Shown here piece after piece: positions 36,665 through 48,070 of a DNA stretch of 64,000 nt (within the stretch, counting starts at the first letter, position 1; every line of letters begins with the position of its first letter). The notes beneath the pieces are model-generated. The model saw only the letters and a program-made list of their open reading frames with translations, ran no database searches and had not been told where the DNA came from. Source of the stretch: Tulasnella sp. 424 (lineage: Eukaryota > Basidiomycota > Agaricomycetes > Cantharellales > Tulasnellaceae); assembly GCA_019633425.1 (NCBI GenBank), contig WSUB01000002.1, positions 62,001 to 126,000 on the forward strand. The letters are read 5' to 3'. The position numbers and the translations under genes were made by a program.

Positions 36665-37535
36665 ATGAAGCTCACCGTCGCCCTCCTCGCGTTCTTCGCA
36701 GCTACAGCTTCCTCTGCCACGGTTCCCCGTGCATCCTCCAAATGCCACTCAATCGGCAGCCACTACAAGGGCTACCTGGCTACCTTCCCTGGAGGTATGA
36801 TCAATGCCACTTGCACTGACGTTCTGAATGACGGCCCCTAAACACGTTGTCTTTGGATACCACAGAAAACCCAACAAAATGGGTCGCGGTTGGTTTGAAC
36901 AAGAAGGACCAGGTTACGTATGGAGCTAGCGACCCACTCTTCGAGGTGGAGTTCCAGGCACGTCAAGCTCGGTTATGGATAGACCATGCTTGACACTGAC
37001 TTTGATCTCCTCCGTCCAGGAGTGCCCCAAACTGCCTGAGGACGCTCCCGACGTTAAGTGGTTTAAAGGTACGGCTATGCACCATGAACCCCACAGCACC
37101 ATGCCCTGACCGCACGCTTCCTGTTACCTCAGGTCGCATCATCGTATCGGGCTCCAACAACTGCGTCACTGTGACCAACCCCAACGATCCTGAAGGCGGT
37201 CCCTTCTTCTTGGCGGTCAAGAAGTGCGGGGACGACGTTATTCCACCAGCATCGCAACAGTGGGAATGGGGCAACGACTTTGGTGATGTTGTCTTCTGGG
37301 TACGTTCTATGCCTGAGGCTACCGTCATCGTTCAATTACCTGGAGAGAAGAAGCTCATGCATCCTGTGCTTTCTCTTTTCTAATCCAGAGAGGTAAATCT
37401 GAAGGGGACGAAATCGGTTACACCATCGACGACAATTCCAATCCAGTTACGGAGAGCGGAACCCACCGGATCGAACTTGGATGTGCAAACTCGTGCTCGT
37501 CGTTCGGTATCAAGCCCAAGAGCCAGCTGAATTGA
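36665..37535 (+). CDS. Small secreted beta-trefoil-like protein, copy 2
   Basis: Five exons (36665..36794, 36866..36957, 37020..37068, 37133..37299, 37389..37535) join in phase to 194 residues. Signal peptide MKLTVALLAFFAATASS, then TVPRASSKC. Family marks are all present: YLATFPG, NKKDQVTYGASD, ECPKLPED, GRIIVSGSNNCVTVTN, FFLAVKKC, SQQWEWGNDFGDVVFW, DEIGYTIDDNSNPV and HRIELGCANSC. Intron 2 starts with GC (CAG then GCACGT) where its inverted-repeat partner, copy 3, has GT in the same context, so it is a GC-AG intron or a splice mutation. Six cysteines of the mature protein are conserved with copy 3, consistent with an extracellular disulfide-bonded fold. Confidence 0.87.
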
Positions 37536-37887
37536 ATTTTCTCTCCATCCTAGTTGACATGATGATCCCTTTGCTCTAACTGTTGGGCACTTATCGTTCT
37601 TCTAACGGACCTTTCCATAAATGTTATATGTCATCCTCGGACTTATCTCGATACGAAATATACCATGCCCCACAGAATGCCCTCCCGAGCACTGAGAGTT
37701 AACCCGTTAAGTAAATTTAAGCTGTTATTCTCAGGCTGATACCCTCGGTAGTTGGGCTGTCGAGGAGTCTTGAGATGTGGCCGAGGTTTCAGGTTGCAGT
37801 CAGGATTGTATGAGACAAACAAGCATGCGCACTGCACTTTTACCGCCGCTGCCCACCTACGGCGCCGCGGAATCAGACGTAACACCC

Positions 37888-38020
37888 TTCCAGCTCTCAT
37901 AATGGATTAGGGTTCTAATTCAACGGCAAAAGCACGATGACAAGACATCCCTCACGACGTACGTCCCAGTTCACTCCGACCCATTCGAACCATGCGCCGG
38001 TGAAGAGAATAACCCACGTC
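37888..38020 (+). repeat. Direct repeat, right copy, flanking secreted-protein copy 2
   Basis: Same-orientation partner of 35900-36049, starting TTCCAGCTCTCA and ending AATAACCCACGTCG. Confidence 0.7.
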
Positions 38021-38399
38021 GGTACTTATGCAATACTCGATGAAAGGGACATTCACTGGAGTAGACTCAAAAGTCATCCTATTTTGAGGGACCTGAAAGA
38101 GCGAGATAGTAAAGCATACCGAATGTTGAGGCTACCAGCGTAATCAGGCAGGAAATGAAGGACGCCCTGAGGCATAACTGCTATCCAATTGGGAGCAGTA
38201 AGATTGCTTGCCACGGTGCGGAAAGATTTAAAGTCTCAGACGCGCAACAGCAAGATGCGCGATACAACGATCAGAGCGGTACAGCAATGAGCGTATGAAG
38301 AGGAAAATATATAAGAGACTTCGGTCAGAAATCTGGCTTAGAGTCGGCGAAAATCTCGAAGATACTTAGCCTTTAGACCTTCGTCCTCGCTAGGGGGAG

Positions 38400-39000
38400 C
38401 AATCGTGGGTGCGAGGCCGGTTAGCTTCCGCCTACCAGACAAGGCATCAGCACTCTGACGTGCGGCGAAAAGGACTCGACAGAGACATACCCAAGCATTG
38501 GTCACGCATCAGGAGACCATGACTTGTACTCGGCTTCGATATCACCCAAGTAAACGCCATGACTTTAGCTAGAGCGCCGACACCGCTCGCTTACCAGATT
38601 CTGTTAACCCCGCTCCGAAAACCCGCGCAAGATGTTCCGAGGAGCACCGCATAGATCAAACTAACCCAGCCCCATCTTTAATTGGCCAGGACACGGGGGA
38701 AAGGAATAAATTGGGCGACGACTCCAGGGTAACAGCGATAGGCTTACGACCTATAGCACGGCAAGGATGATTCGCATTATTAAAGATAAAGCAAGCGGAG
38801 TGGACAAATCGCCTTACCAGAAGGGTGGAATACACACGTCATAAAATGAAGTGGTGTCGAACGAGTGCGAAAGGGGGGAGCCACCGATGGGGCTGGCTAC
38901 GGTAGGGACGGCGGGAGGAAAAGCAACGAGCCGCGCAAAGGTACATATAAAAGGTCTACGAATGAACGGGGGTAAAGTCAATCATTAAAGAATAAGTGAT
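38400..39000. repeat. Extra segment inside the left inverted-repeat arm
   Basis: About 600 bp with no counterpart in the right arm, where CGTCGTATCAC (about 45000) runs directly to CTCCCCAGCGAGG. Part of it (38440-38580, with ACCCAAGCATTGG and GACTTG.ACTCGGCT) resembles 39850-39925 in the same arm. No gene is seen, and terminal inverted repeats were not found by eye. Confidence 0.5.
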
Positions 39001-39210
39001 ACGACGTACACCTATAGCAACCAAAATCTTGATTCCCGTCCGAAACTTCCAGGATCGGCCGACTTATTGCCCTGACCACCGCTCTCGCCAATCGTGTCCA
39101 AGTCGTTTTTCATCAAGATTGAACGCAGTACATGGAAGCAACTTGGAGGCTCTATGGAAGGGCCGTTGTCATGATCTAGCTCGGGTACCTGCCTCCACGA
39201 GTCGACCTTT

Positions 39211-40430
39211 TTATTCAGCTTCAACGGCATGCGGGTATAATTCGAATGTCCAACAGTAACCTACGTATGCCACAGAATATATGAGAGACAGAACCCGCCA
39301 AAAATATTCACATTTTCGGATATCAAAGAGTGCGCTAAGGAGACTCGACCATATCGGCACCTGAGCAATATTCGACGAAAGGGGCGCGCAAAGAAATAGA
39401 CTGGAAGAATCAGAAAGCAAAGCAGAGTAAATTAGGGCTACTCGACACAGTCAAACGGAAAACGACATCCACGAAGGACTGTGAAGGGAAAAATTATGCT
39501 CCGCAAGACGATCTCAAAGGACCGAGTGCTCGAAGAGAGCGCATTCGGGTTCGCCGGCCCCGACGGAGAAGCTATCAGAGCGGCGAAAAATCCGTCCTCT
39601 TGGGCGATGAACGGAGTAAAGCAGTCGAGACAATATAATGGCAGTACGAGCACAAGACGAGCGTGGAAGTGCGGGAAGATCGTGCGATCAATGAGCAAGT
39701 TGGCGAGCACCAAAAAGGTCGGGTCACGAACTTAGCTTCTCTATACGACTTCTCGCCACCCAATGGGACCTGACCGTGGGGTAGGAGGATCGATCGCTCC
39801 CGTCTAGCAGTCCCGAATCAAACAATGTCAGAGCCGAGCCAACGAACAGAGCACAATACCACGTACCCAAGCATCAAACGCGCAGCGGCAGACGATGACT
39901 TGAACTCGGCTACATGACCCGGAAACGAGTGAGGCTATTGGCAGAATGAAATGAGAGGGGACCGGGGCGATAATGAGGATCGTTATACGTTCGTTATTGT
40001 TATCGTAGAGCTAGTACGGTTGCTACTTATAGTATGTAAGAATAAAGGAAATACCTGATAGTGTGGGTTACGCGGTAACTGTAACATATGGAGACTGTAC
40101 GCTACGGTTGTCTAGAGACATTAACAAAAGGTAGCGCTATGGTTACTGAAACCGAATCCGCCAACAGAGGCGTGTCCAAAGGAGGGCGACAAAGAGGATC
40201 CTAACGGACCAGGATGTACTGCCAACCCCGCCCCGCGAACCCTGTGCAAGGCTGCTCCCGAAAGAGCAACCTTGCGAGCCTTCGAACCTCTCCGTCGCTC
40301 AGCTGGCTGCGGCACGAGAAGAGACGCATACGAGCGGTTCGCCGACACATAGGTTACAGCCATCAGACCCACGGTCACATAGGAAATGGCTGCCAGCAGA
40401 ATTGAGCGTCAGCGACGGTCATTCGATCTT
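39211..40430 (-). pseudogene. Decayed open frames in the left arm, unknown gene
   Basis: Minus-strand fragments such as FAALIASPSGPANPNALSSS (39438-39713) and LMAVTYVSANRSYASLLV (40121-40378) recur in the right arm on the plus strand (44136-44561 and 43709-44188). Between arms, changes are a mixture of silent and amino-acid altering, stops and frame breaks occur, and no full gene can be joined. This is either a dead gene or non-coding duplicated DNA. Confidence 0.35.
40246..40275. repeat. 12-bp hairpin, left-arm copy
   Basis: GCAAGGCTGCTC, a six-base loop, then GAGCAACCTTGC: a 12-bp stem with one G-T type pair. The same hairpin is kept in the right arm at 43968-43997. Confidence 0.6.
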
Positions 40431-41038
40431 CGCGACGGGATGAGCTGGACAGGATGCAACTCACAGTTCCAGTTCCTACTAAGAAATGAGCAGTAGATCA
40501 TTCATGCGGCGACAAAGTCGTAGAAAACTTGGTCACGAGTAGGGAGGGGGGAAGATGGAGAGGGGGAGGGGAAGCTCGAAGATAGTGGTTGGAAGGACGT
40601 CCTATGGGAGAGGATGGGGTATAAAAGCAGAGCTTTTGAATAGGGGACAAGATATATATGGCGAAGGAGTCAACGGGTGGAGCGAGAGCGGATTCAAATT
40701 CAATACGGTATCCGAGATCACCGCCATTGCCCAGAGTCACCAGTTTCGCTTGGGGCAATATATGTATAGTTAACGCTTTGAGGCCTTGGAGCTTGGCTAG
40801 CAACCCATAATACCCCGTCGGGGATGGCCTCCGAACACTGAATTTTATATCTGGCCACCCCTTGTGATGGGCGATCTTAGTGCAACTTCACACTCGACTA
40901 GGTCCATTAAAAACATAGTCATACATAAACGAAGAGAAAAGAGGGCCAAGTGCTTTGAGGGGAGGGAATATACAGAGACGATCACAAGAACCCGTGGATT
41001 TCAACAAAAGTTTGCAAACAAGCAGTCGAATATAGAAA

Positions 41039-41461
41039 TCACGCCTCGGGACAATGACTAACGACCTCCAGATTGTTTCCCATCTGATCTAGGACGAATG
41101 CGCCGTAGTAGTTTGGGTGGTGATGCTCCCTGAGACCAGGAGGTCCGTTGCATTTCAAGCCGTCGTCCATGGCGAGCTTGTGGAATTCGTTGATCTGAGC
41201 CCTCGTGTCGGCAGTGATGGCTATGTGGGCCGGCCTGGGATCGACATTATTGTCCTTGGCTGCTTGTGAGAACCAGAGGAAAGGTTTGCCGGGGACGCCA
41301 AGTCCGACGACAGAGGGTTTGTCGCCACCGCCGAAGCGGTACATCTCTTTCACGCCGAGAGGAACGAGAATAGTGAGGTAGGTTTTGACGAGAGCGTCGA
41401 AACAGTTGTAGGGCACTTCGATCCCGAGGTGATCGAGTCCAATCATGGAGCTAGACGGCAT
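41039..41461 (-). CDS. VOC (glyoxalase/dioxygenase fold) protein, copy 1
   Basis: Intronless, 140 residues, start chosen at MPSSSMIG by alignment with the other copies (an in-frame CAT block further upstream would add a non-conserved leader). One VOC domain: LDHLGIEV at the N-terminus, HIAITADT in the middle and GNNLEVV at the end. The usual metal ligands of this superfamily appear as His11, His79 and Glu132; a single domain of this size normally dimerises to form sites. Related fungal proteins are annotated glyoxalase/bleomycin-resistance-like, but substrate is unknown. It lies in the spacer of the large inverted repeat. The conserved PRPAHIAITADTRAQINEFH block is shared by all four copies. 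Confidence 0.88.
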   Translation of the reverse strand: MPSSSMIGLDHLGIEVPYNCFDALVKTYLTILVPLGVKEMYRFGGGDKPSVVGLGVPGKPFLWFSQAAKDNNVDPRPAHIAITADTRAQINEFHKLAMDDGLKCNGPPGLREHHHPNYYGAFVLDQMGNNLEVVSHCPEA

Positions 41462-43407
41462 CTGCCGGAGGATGACGTCAGCTGAAATAACAGCAGCAAG
41501 TTCTACAGGAACGAACTGGAGTATCACAATGGAGAGTTGGACTGGAGTGGAACGAAGAAAGAGTAATCTATCTCTAGAGGTGATGATGGAGGTCTGTTCA
41601 GAGTTGGATCCAGAGTTCTTAAATGTTGTCGACGTCAGGGTAGAGTAGTTGGGTGCATTGCTCGTAGTCGGAGTTCATATATACACGCGCTGTGGAACCA
41701 AAAACGAGGATATGATTAGCAGCTGATTAAGAGCGCCAAGTCATGTCTGGTTCATCTCGATGTCTCGTTGAAAGCGTGTTTTCCACAACATGATTATCCT
41801 CTGCTTGCTTTTACCGTGATAACACAAATAACGTTTGCCTCCTCGAGTTCAGGTAAGATAAGATGTCGGTCATATCCTCCCATTCAACAGAACATACGAC
41901 GTCAGCTGCCTGTTTCTCGAAGGTGCAGGAACCTCCTTGCCCAAAGGCATTTCTAGGCCATCCTCGAGGGATGTGAGCGGCATCAACCGACTACGAAGAC
42001 GCTGAAAACATGTCCTTCATCCCGGATACTACCGAGGAAAACAATCTCATTTTGGAGGGATCCGCCGCAACGTTCATTCTATAGAACATTTTCAACTTGT
42101 TCCCACAAGGGGCCCGGAACATCAATCCTGCTGCCTAGGCCGCAATTACCACCGATATACATTACCTGCTACGTGGGCCGGCGGAAAATACATGAGGGCG
42201 AGATCGAGAATTCGAACGTCGGCATAGAACACACGAGGCGAAACCCTAGAAATAGGAGAGAATGTTGCCATTGATTTGTTTCTAACAAGTGAAATTGATT
42301 GCTATCTATCACGCTGCATCCCTTGTCTCGTCTTGTTCATGAAGCGTCAAACCCGCGATGTTTTTGTTCTAGACCGATTCCCGTCTTGAGAGATCCGGCC
42401 TCGGCGAATAGTCTCTAGCCCAGCTTACCTCAGCCGACTCGACCGGCATCCGTCTTAAAGAAAGTCTTTGTCGATAACCGTGCCTCGACAACCAGTCTTC
42501 TCATCAACCAGCTCAAGAACGAACGAAGCGAAACGTTCAAAAAAGCTCAAGCACGTCCAGGCTGAAGACCTGGGGAAAATGTATATAGCAGTCGTTCGTA
42601 GATCTAAACATGTACTGCTCACGGCGAGTCACGTACTGCGTTCCCGCCAAGGGAACGGGATCAAATTAAGCTGTTGGGCTTTTCAACGGCCTCGCCCGGT
42701 TCCACTATAGTGGGTCTTTGGCAACCATGGGATATACAGGAGGGAGGTGGTGGAGTAAACTCGGACCGCACGGCGTCGGAAAACGGAGAGGGTCTATGCA
42801 GGGTCCTTGGCGACACATTCCTATTCAGAACGATACGGGGAATGCCAAGCTGACTTCCTGTACTTATTGATCGGCAGGTCTAGACACCACAGGACCCTAT
42901 ATGGTATTCTAGACCGACGCATCGTCGTCCTCATCGCCCTCGTCGCCCTCGTCCTCGTCCTCGTCCTCGTCGACGACGACGCCGACGGCGCATGGCGAAC
43001 TTCTAACTCGAGTAGATACGCATATTATAATGTATATACTCGTTTGTTATCAGTACTCGACACGGGTGTCTCACTATATGCGGTCATCGCGTTGGGACTG
43101 GTCGCCGTCGTCGGGGCGCACATCCCTGACGCCGGGTCCATCGCTAATAAAATAATTACAAATGGGCTAAAATTGATGCGGTCGATACATACGAGTAGCT
43201 AGGATGGTTCGAAGATGTGAGCGGCCGCAACCAGGTGAATGTTCGCCTCGCTGTCCGCCCTCGCCGCCGCCGTCGATGATGACGACAACGCGTCGGTCGA
43301 GAGAACCACATATGGTCCCTGGCGGCAACGGAGGAATGAGGTGACAATATTAATGCTAGAGGTAAGAACCCTGAGACCCTTGGAGGAATTATAGGGAATT
43401 GCCCGGA
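41462..43407. other. Inverted-repeat spacer upstream of VOC copy 1
   Basis: 41600-42450 is homologous to the upstream region of VOC copy 4 (about 62900-63800; shared AAGAGATCCGGCCTCGGCGA-like and AGCTTACCTCAGCC blocks). 42920-42985 is a (CCTCGT)-type microsatellite followed by (GAC)n. The frame 42807-43202 spans the microsatellite and has no other support. Confidence 0.5.
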
Positions 43408-43708
43408 CGAGGTCATCCCCGACGGGTTACTATGGGTTGCTAGCCAAGCCCCAAGGCCCCAAAGCGTTGACTATACACATGCCCAAGGCCAAATTGGTGA
43501 CTCTGGGCAATGGCCGGCGGTGATCCCGGATATCGTACTGGATTTGGATTCGGTCTCACTCCACCCGTTGACTCCTTCGCCATATATTTAGTGTCCTCCA
43601 TTCAAAACCTCTGCTTATATACCCCATCCTCTCCCACATGACGTCCTTCCAACCACCATCTTCGAGCTTCTCCTCCCAAGACTCTCCATCTTCCCCCTCT
43701 TCCTACTC

Positions 43709-44561
43709 GTGACCTGGCTTTCTACGACTTTGTCGCCGCATGGAAGATCTATTGCTTATTATTTCGTTGGAACTGGAACTGTGAGTTGCATTCTTTCCAC
43801 CTCATCCCGTCGCGAAAATCGAATGAACGTTGCTGGCGCTCCTCTGCTGGCAGCCATTTCCTATGTGACCGTGGGTCTGATGGCTGTAACCTATGCGTCG
43901 GCGAATCGCTCTTATGCGTCTCTGCTCGTGCCGAAGCCAGTAGAGCGACGGAGCGGTTCGAAGGCTCGCAAGGTTGCTCTTTCGGGAGCAGCCTTGCACA
44001 GGGTTCGCGGGGCGGGGTTGGCAGTACATCCTGGTACGTTAGGGTCCTCTTTGTCGCTCTCCTTTGGACACGCCTCACTCGTTTGCGGGTCACGTAGCCG
44101 AGTTCAAGTCATCGTATGCCGCTGCGCTTTGATGCTTGGGTACGTGGTTGTGCGTTCTGTTCGTTGGCTCGGCTCTGACATTGTTTGATTTGGGACTGCT
44201 AGACGGGAGCGATCGATCCTCCTACCCCACGGTCAAGGTCCCTTTGGGTGGCGAGAAGTCGTATAGAGAAGCTAAGTTCATGACTAGACCCTTTTCGTGC
44301 TCGCCAACTTGCTCATTGATCGCACGATCTTCCCGCACTTCCGCGCTCCTCGTTCTGCCATTCCATCGCCTCGACTGCTTTATTCTGTTCAACACCCAAG
44401 AGGACGGAATCTTCGCCGCCTTGGTAGCTTCTCCGTCGGGGCCGGCGAACCCGCATGCGCTCTCTTCGAGCACTCGGTCCCTTGAGGCCGTCATGCGGAG
44501 CATAATTTTTCCCTTCACAGTCCCTCGTGGATGTCGTTTTCCGTTTGAATGTGTCGAGTAG
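43709..44561 (+). pseudogene. Decayed open frames in the right arm, unknown gene
   Basis: Plus-strand frames 43709-44188 (159 residues, LMAVTYASANRSYASLLV) and 44136-44561 (141 residues, FAALVASPSGPANPHALSSS) match interrupted minus-strand frames of the left arm. A TATATA sequence lies at about 43615. The frames do not join to a recognisable protein. Confidence 0.35.
43968..43997. repeat. 12-bp hairpin, right-arm copy
   Basis: GCAAGGTTGCTC, loop TTTCGG, GAGCAGCCTTGC; partner of 40246-40275. Confidence 0.6.
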
Positions 44562-45914
44562 CCTTAATTCACTCTGCGTTGCTTTCTGATTCTTCCGACC
44601 TGTCCGCTGAGGAGTCTATTCCTTTGCCCGCCCCTTTCGTCGAATATTGCTCGAGTGTCGACATGGTCGAGTCTCCCTGGCGCGCGCTCTTTGACATGCG
44701 AGAATGTGAATACTTTGGCGAGTTCTGTCTTTCATAGAATCTGTGGCATACGTCGGTTACCATTGGACATTCGAATCCTACCTGCATGCCGTTGAAGCTG
44801 AAATGAGGGTCGACTCGGCAGGTACTCCAAGCCAGTGAAGATGGTCCTTCCATAGAGCAACGAGACACCTCGAAGCTGCTTTCACGTACTGTGTCCAATC
44901 TTGATGAAAAACGAGTTGGACACGATTGGCTGAAGCGGTGGCCAGGGCGATCCTGAAAGTGTCTGCAGACAGGGTTTTGGTTGTGTTCCAGTACGTCGTA
45001 TCACTACTCCCCAGCGAGGACGAGGATCTAAAAGCTAGGTATCTTTGAGATCTTCGCCGACTCTGAGCCTGATGTCTGACCGAAGTCTCTTATATATTTT
45101 CCTCTTCATACGCTCATTGCTGTACCGCTCTGATCGTCGTATCGTGCGTCTTGCTGTTACGCGTCTGAGACTTCAAATCTTTCCGCACCGTGGCAAGCAT
45201 CTTACTGCTCCAAACCGGATAATAGTTCTGCCTTCAGGGCGTCCTGTGGAGCCCAATTTCTCCCTCCCTACCCTTCGTGGATGTCTTTCCCGCCTGATTC
45301 CGCTGGTAGCCTCAAAATTCAGTATGCTTTCCTATCTCGCTCTTTCAAGTCCCTCGGAATAAGATGAATTTTGAGTCCACTCCACTGAATGTCCGTTCCA
45401 TAAGAGTATTGCATAAGTATCGATGTGAGTTATTCACTTCGCTGGCGCATGGTTCGACCGGGTCGGGGTGAGCTAGGACGTACGTCGTGAGGGATGTCTT
45501 GTCGTTGTGCTTTGCCGTTGAATTAGAACCCGAATCCATTATGAGAAACTGGGAGGGTGTTGGGACCGATTGCGCGTCGCCGTAGGTGGGCGTGTTCGCA
45601 GCCGAGCCGCGGTAACAGTGCGGTGCCCATGCCTGTTTGTGCCTTAAAACCCTGACTGCAAACTGACACAAGTCTCCTGCAGTGTCTCGGCCACATCTCT
45701 TATAACACTCCTCGACAGCCCAACTGCCGAGGGTATCGACCTGAGAATAAGAGCTAATTTACTCAACGCGGGTTAACTCTCAGGGCATTCTGTGGGGCAT
45801 GGTATATTTCGTATCGAGAAGAGTCCAATGATTACATATAACATTTATGGAAAGGTCCGTTAGAAGAAGAACGAGAAGTGTCCAACAATTAGAGCCCAGA
45901 GTTCATCATGTCAA

Positions 45915-46780
45915 CTAGGATGGAGACAGCTGGCTCTTGGGCTTGATACCGAACGACGCGCACGAGTTTGCACATCCAAGTTCAATCCGGTGGGTACCGC
46001 TCTCGGTAACTGGATTGGATTTGGCGTCGATGGTGTAACCGATTTCGTCTTCTTTAGAAGCACCGGTCTGAATGAGAAAGAGAAGTACAGGATGGCTGAG
46101 CTTCTTCTGTCCAAGCGATTGAACGATGACGGTAGCCTCAGGCTTAGCACGTACCCACATGACGACAGCACCAAAGTCATTGCCCCATTCCCACTGCTGC
46201 GATGCTGGTGGATTAACGTTGTCCCCGCACTTACTAACCGCCAGGAAGAAGGGACCGCCTTCAGGACCGTTGGGGTTGGTCACAGTGATGCAGTTGCTGG
46301 AGCCGGATACGACGATGCGACCTGAGGTAACAAGAGAGCGTGCGGTCAGGGCATGGTGCTATGGGGTCCGTGGTGCGTAGCCGTACCTTTCCAGTCGTCG
46401 ATGCTGCCTTTCTGTCCAGGCAGCTTGGGGCAGCTCTGGGCGGAGGAGATCAAAGTCAGCGTCAAGCCTGATCTATCCATAACCGAGCTTGACGTACCTG
46501 GAACTCGACCTTGAAGAGTGGATCCCCACCTCCATACGTAACCTGGTTCTTCTTGTTCAAGCCAAACGCGATCCATTTTTCTGGGTTGTCTGTGATAGCC
46601 GTAGACAGCGTGTTAGGGGTCGTCGTTCGGAACGTCAGTTCAAGCGGCATTGACCATACCTCCGAGGAAGGCAGCCAAGTATCCATCGTGGACGGTGTGG
46701 CATTTGTCGGATGCACGGGGAACCGCGGCGGAGGATGCTGCAGCTGCGAAGAGCGCGAGAAGGGCGACGGAGAGCTGCAT
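45915..46780 (-). CDS. Small secreted beta-trefoil-like protein, copy 3
   Basis: Five exons (46780..46660, 46589..46498, 46435..46387, 46321..46155, 46067..45915) join in phase to 193 residues. Signal peptide MQLSVALLALFAAAASSA, then VPRASDKC. Core motifs match copy 2: NKKNQVTYGGGD, SCPKLPG, GRIVVSGSNNC, FFLAVSKC, SQQWEWGNDFGAVVMW, DEIGYTIDAKSNPV, HRIELGCANSC. All introns have GT donors, including intron 2, which is GC in copy 2. The start of exon 5 (TGASKEDE) aligns better with copies 1, 4 and 5 than with copy 2, which begins RGKSEGDE. It lies in the right arm, inverted relative to copy 2. Confidence 0.88.
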
Positions 46781-46858
46781 GTTTGCGGTGCGGTGAAGAG
46801 GCCAAGGAAAGGATGGGAGTGGAAGGACTGAAGATTCCCCTTCGACGAGACAAGCTCA

Positions 46859-46866
46859 TATTTATA
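46859..46866 (-). promoter_or_regulatory. TATA box of secreted-protein copy 3
   Basis: TATAAATA on the gene strand, 79 bp upstream of the ATG, matching copy 2. Confidence 0.6.
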
Positions 46867-48070
46867 AGTACATCCCCTTTTTAGCTCATTCCAAGAATAA
46901 ACATTGTTGGGCACAGACATCGAAGGGCGGGCTTGTGATAGAATTTCCCAAAGGAGTTTACGTTCCCACTTCCACCAGGGTACAGCCATACAGGTACAAA
47001 GATAGCAACCGGAACGTGACTTGGTTTGTGTTTTCATCGCAGATGAGGAAGGCTACCGCACTGCCTTGTAAGTCAGCTCAGCCCAGAAAAAGAAGACCGC
47101 ACTGCCTCGATCACCGCAACGGATCGGTAGGCAAGTCTATTTATAGAAGTGCTTGGCACAGCTTCGATTCCGACGTCAATCGAGCGGTGTTCTCAGCCCG
47201 TCCCAATTCCAGAAGAACATGAAAGGGTCAGTCATGGGTAATGGCGGAGTACGGCTTGCCTTTCCTTTTATTTCGGCAGGGCATGCCGTTTTCTGATGTT
47301 AGCCAAGCCCTCCAATTGGTCTCAAACGCGGTTCTGTCTTTCCGACAAACACACACCCCGTGACTGCCCTATGACACACGATAGCTGTGCATGAACGGTC
47401 CCCACTTCATAAGATCGGATCGCGAACGCTGTCCTTGCTTCACCTTCGTGCAGACTCAAGCCTCCTAACCTTTTACCAAGTCACAATGCAGGAAATCTAA
47501 ACGATATGTCGAAATCTTACCGGAAATGCTTACTGGTACAAATACACGTTCGACGTGGTTGCGTTTAGAAAGAAGGTTGGAGTTAGGAAGACGTTTCCAT
47601 CATTTTGTCTGGGGGTCTGTCTTGGGGACTCCCGGCGGACACGTCGAGTTCGCCGTTACATCACACCACTTTTACCGGGGTACAGCCTCGACGCGTAATT
47701 GAATGCTCCAGCGTTTGTAGACTAAAACATGGCCTCCGTGTTAGGCGCGGCGCCCGCGCGCCAATACCAGCTCAGGTTTGTCAATGTCGTCGCGGTTGCA
47801 TATTCGTACGCAGGGTTCATTAGCATCAGTTGTATGGGATAACGTCCACCATGGTGCAGAAGCACAGTCGCACGGACGCTTAGCTGAAGAGCTTTCCTGC
47901 TCGCAGTGCGCTTAGAGTTCTCGACACGCGGAATCAACCAACCCAAAGCAAGTTAAAAGATACTGATCGATAAGTGATATAAGTCACTAAGGACGACATA
48001 GTACTGTTATTTAAAGTCCGATAATGTTCGTCTATTAAACTGTGCGAGGAACTGGGGGGGGGGGCTTAGG
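46867..48070. other. Outer right arm and unique intergenic DNA
   Basis: To about 47333 this is the promoter side of the right arm. Beyond that no homology and no gene are seen. A run of G lies at 48054-48064. Confidence 0.5.

Larger units (their letters stand above)
36135..40835 (+). repeat. Left arm of a large imperfect inverted repeat
   Basis: Matches 43408-47333 in reverse complement, from the secreted-protein gene outward and inward to about 40835. Matched points are 36665/46780 (gene starts), 37535/45915, 38300/45100, 39480/44520, 40246/43997 and 40832/43410. Identity looks near 85-95 percent in matched blocks, with indels. The left arm has about 600 bp extra at about 38400-39000. Confidence 0.85.
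43408..47333 (-). repeat. Right arm of a large imperfect inverted repeat
   Basis: Reverse-complement partner of 36135-40835. It carries secreted-protein copy 3, the hairpin at 43968-43997, and decayed frames matching those of the left arm. Confidence 0.85.

Noticed and set aside
42807..43202. Open frame with VLVLVLV stretch
   Set aside because: The hydrophobic run is a translated CCTCGT microsatellite; nothing else supports a gene.
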